The position numbers and the translations under genes were made by a program. A stretch of 64,000 nucleotides of DNA from Blastobasis lacticolella (lineage: Eukaryota; Arthropoda; Insecta; Lepidoptera; Blastobasidae). Below the pieces are notes generated by a model that saw nothing but the letters and a program-made list of their open reading frames with translations, made no database searches and had not been told where the DNA came from. Location of the stretch: NCBI GenBank assembly GCA_905147135.1, contig LR990061.1:3758026-3822025 (forward strand), given 5' to 3'. Of this stretch, positions 63,829 to 64,000 are shown one piece after another (position 1 is the stretch's first letter; each line of letters opens with the position of its first letter).

Positions 63829-64000
63829 GCGTCCGGATGGCGGGAACTCGCGGCAGTCATATGTGACCTGAAAATCCCTGTCAAGCTCATAAGGCGTATA
63901 TACAAGAGCATAATTAGACCTATGATGCTTTATGGCTGCGAGACATGGCCAGCGCTGACGAAACACGTTCACGAACTTCACGCCAACGATATGAAAATGC
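63829..64000 (+). pseudogene. LINE reverse-transcriptase fragment, cut by the window end
   Basis: Open frame with LAAVICDLKIPVKLIRRIYK, SIIRPMMLYGCETWP and HELHANDMKM. The LKxxIYKSIIRPxMLYGxExW pattern is the C-terminal region of RTE/Jockey-like reverse transcriptases, just after the catalytic domain. No stop occurs before the window edge, so the element may continue. Confidence 0.85.

Noticed and set aside
1..64000. Phage, plasmid, toxin-antitoxin, CRISPR or other prokaryotic systems
   Set aside because: Gene structure, introns and repeat types are those of an insect nuclear genome; no such elements were seen.

Overview
The window is 64 kb of AT-rich eukaryotic nuclear DNA and almost certainly comes from a moth or butterfly (Lepidoptera). 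The reasons are short exons with GT-AG introns, tRNA-derived SINEs ending in TTTATT/AATAAATA tails, Helitron ends beginning ACTAATATTATAAAG, and LINE C-termini of the GEAYVQQW type. Gene density is low. Most of the sequence is intergenic or intronic DNA with old and young transposable elements. I see no bacterial operon, CRISPR array, rRNA or functional tRNA gene.

Four loci look protein-coding. (1) At 13561-13841 (minus) lies a first coding exon of a probable homeobox transcription factor with an eh1 Groucho-binding motif (FSISSILN); its homeodomain is not in the window. (2) At about 36.24-52.14 kb (minus) lies a complete gene for a PGC-1 family transcriptional coactivator (Drosophila spargel homologue). 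Seven coding exons were joined by hand; every splice phase agrees and they give 1549 residues. It has an acidic N-terminus with an LxxLL box, a DHDY host-cell-factor motif, an RS domain, a poly-Ser tract, a split C-terminal RRM, and a non-coding first exon with a TATA/Inr promoter at about 52.14-52.17 kb. The 3' UTR may run 4 kb, to about 36.24 kb. (3) At 53454-55688 (plus) lies a four-exon gene for a 260-residue acidic, coiled-coil protein that I do not recognise; it is divergent from the PGC-1 gene. (4) At 58946-61219 (plus) lie two phase-matched exons of another unrecognised gene that probably extends beyond what I can see. A strong promoter-like island (two CCAAT boxes, GC box, TATA box) at 4339-4430 marks a possible further transcript on the plus strand.

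Layout: 0-13.5 kb is repeat-laden intergenic DNA or homeobox-gene intron, with the 4.4 kb promoter island. The homeobox exon follows at 13.5-13.9 kb. From 14 to 36 kb there is a transposon-rich desert with SINEs, MITEs, Helitron ends and LINE scraps, often nested. The PGC-1 gene occupies 36.2-52.2 kb. From 52 to 61.3 kb lie the two small plus-strand genes, and 61.3-64 kb is repeats, ending inside a LINE reverse-transcriptase fragment.

The mobile DNA can be followed in detail. One 148-bp MITE sits beside an unoccupied duplicate of its own target site. A Tourist-like family with TTA/TAA target duplications has four copies. One SINE is interrupted by another SINE. Hairpin MITEs lie inside the presumed PGC-1 3' UTR. 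A Helitron ends 45 bp before the first recognised codon of the 260-residue gene. I found no convincing new enzymatic or defence system.
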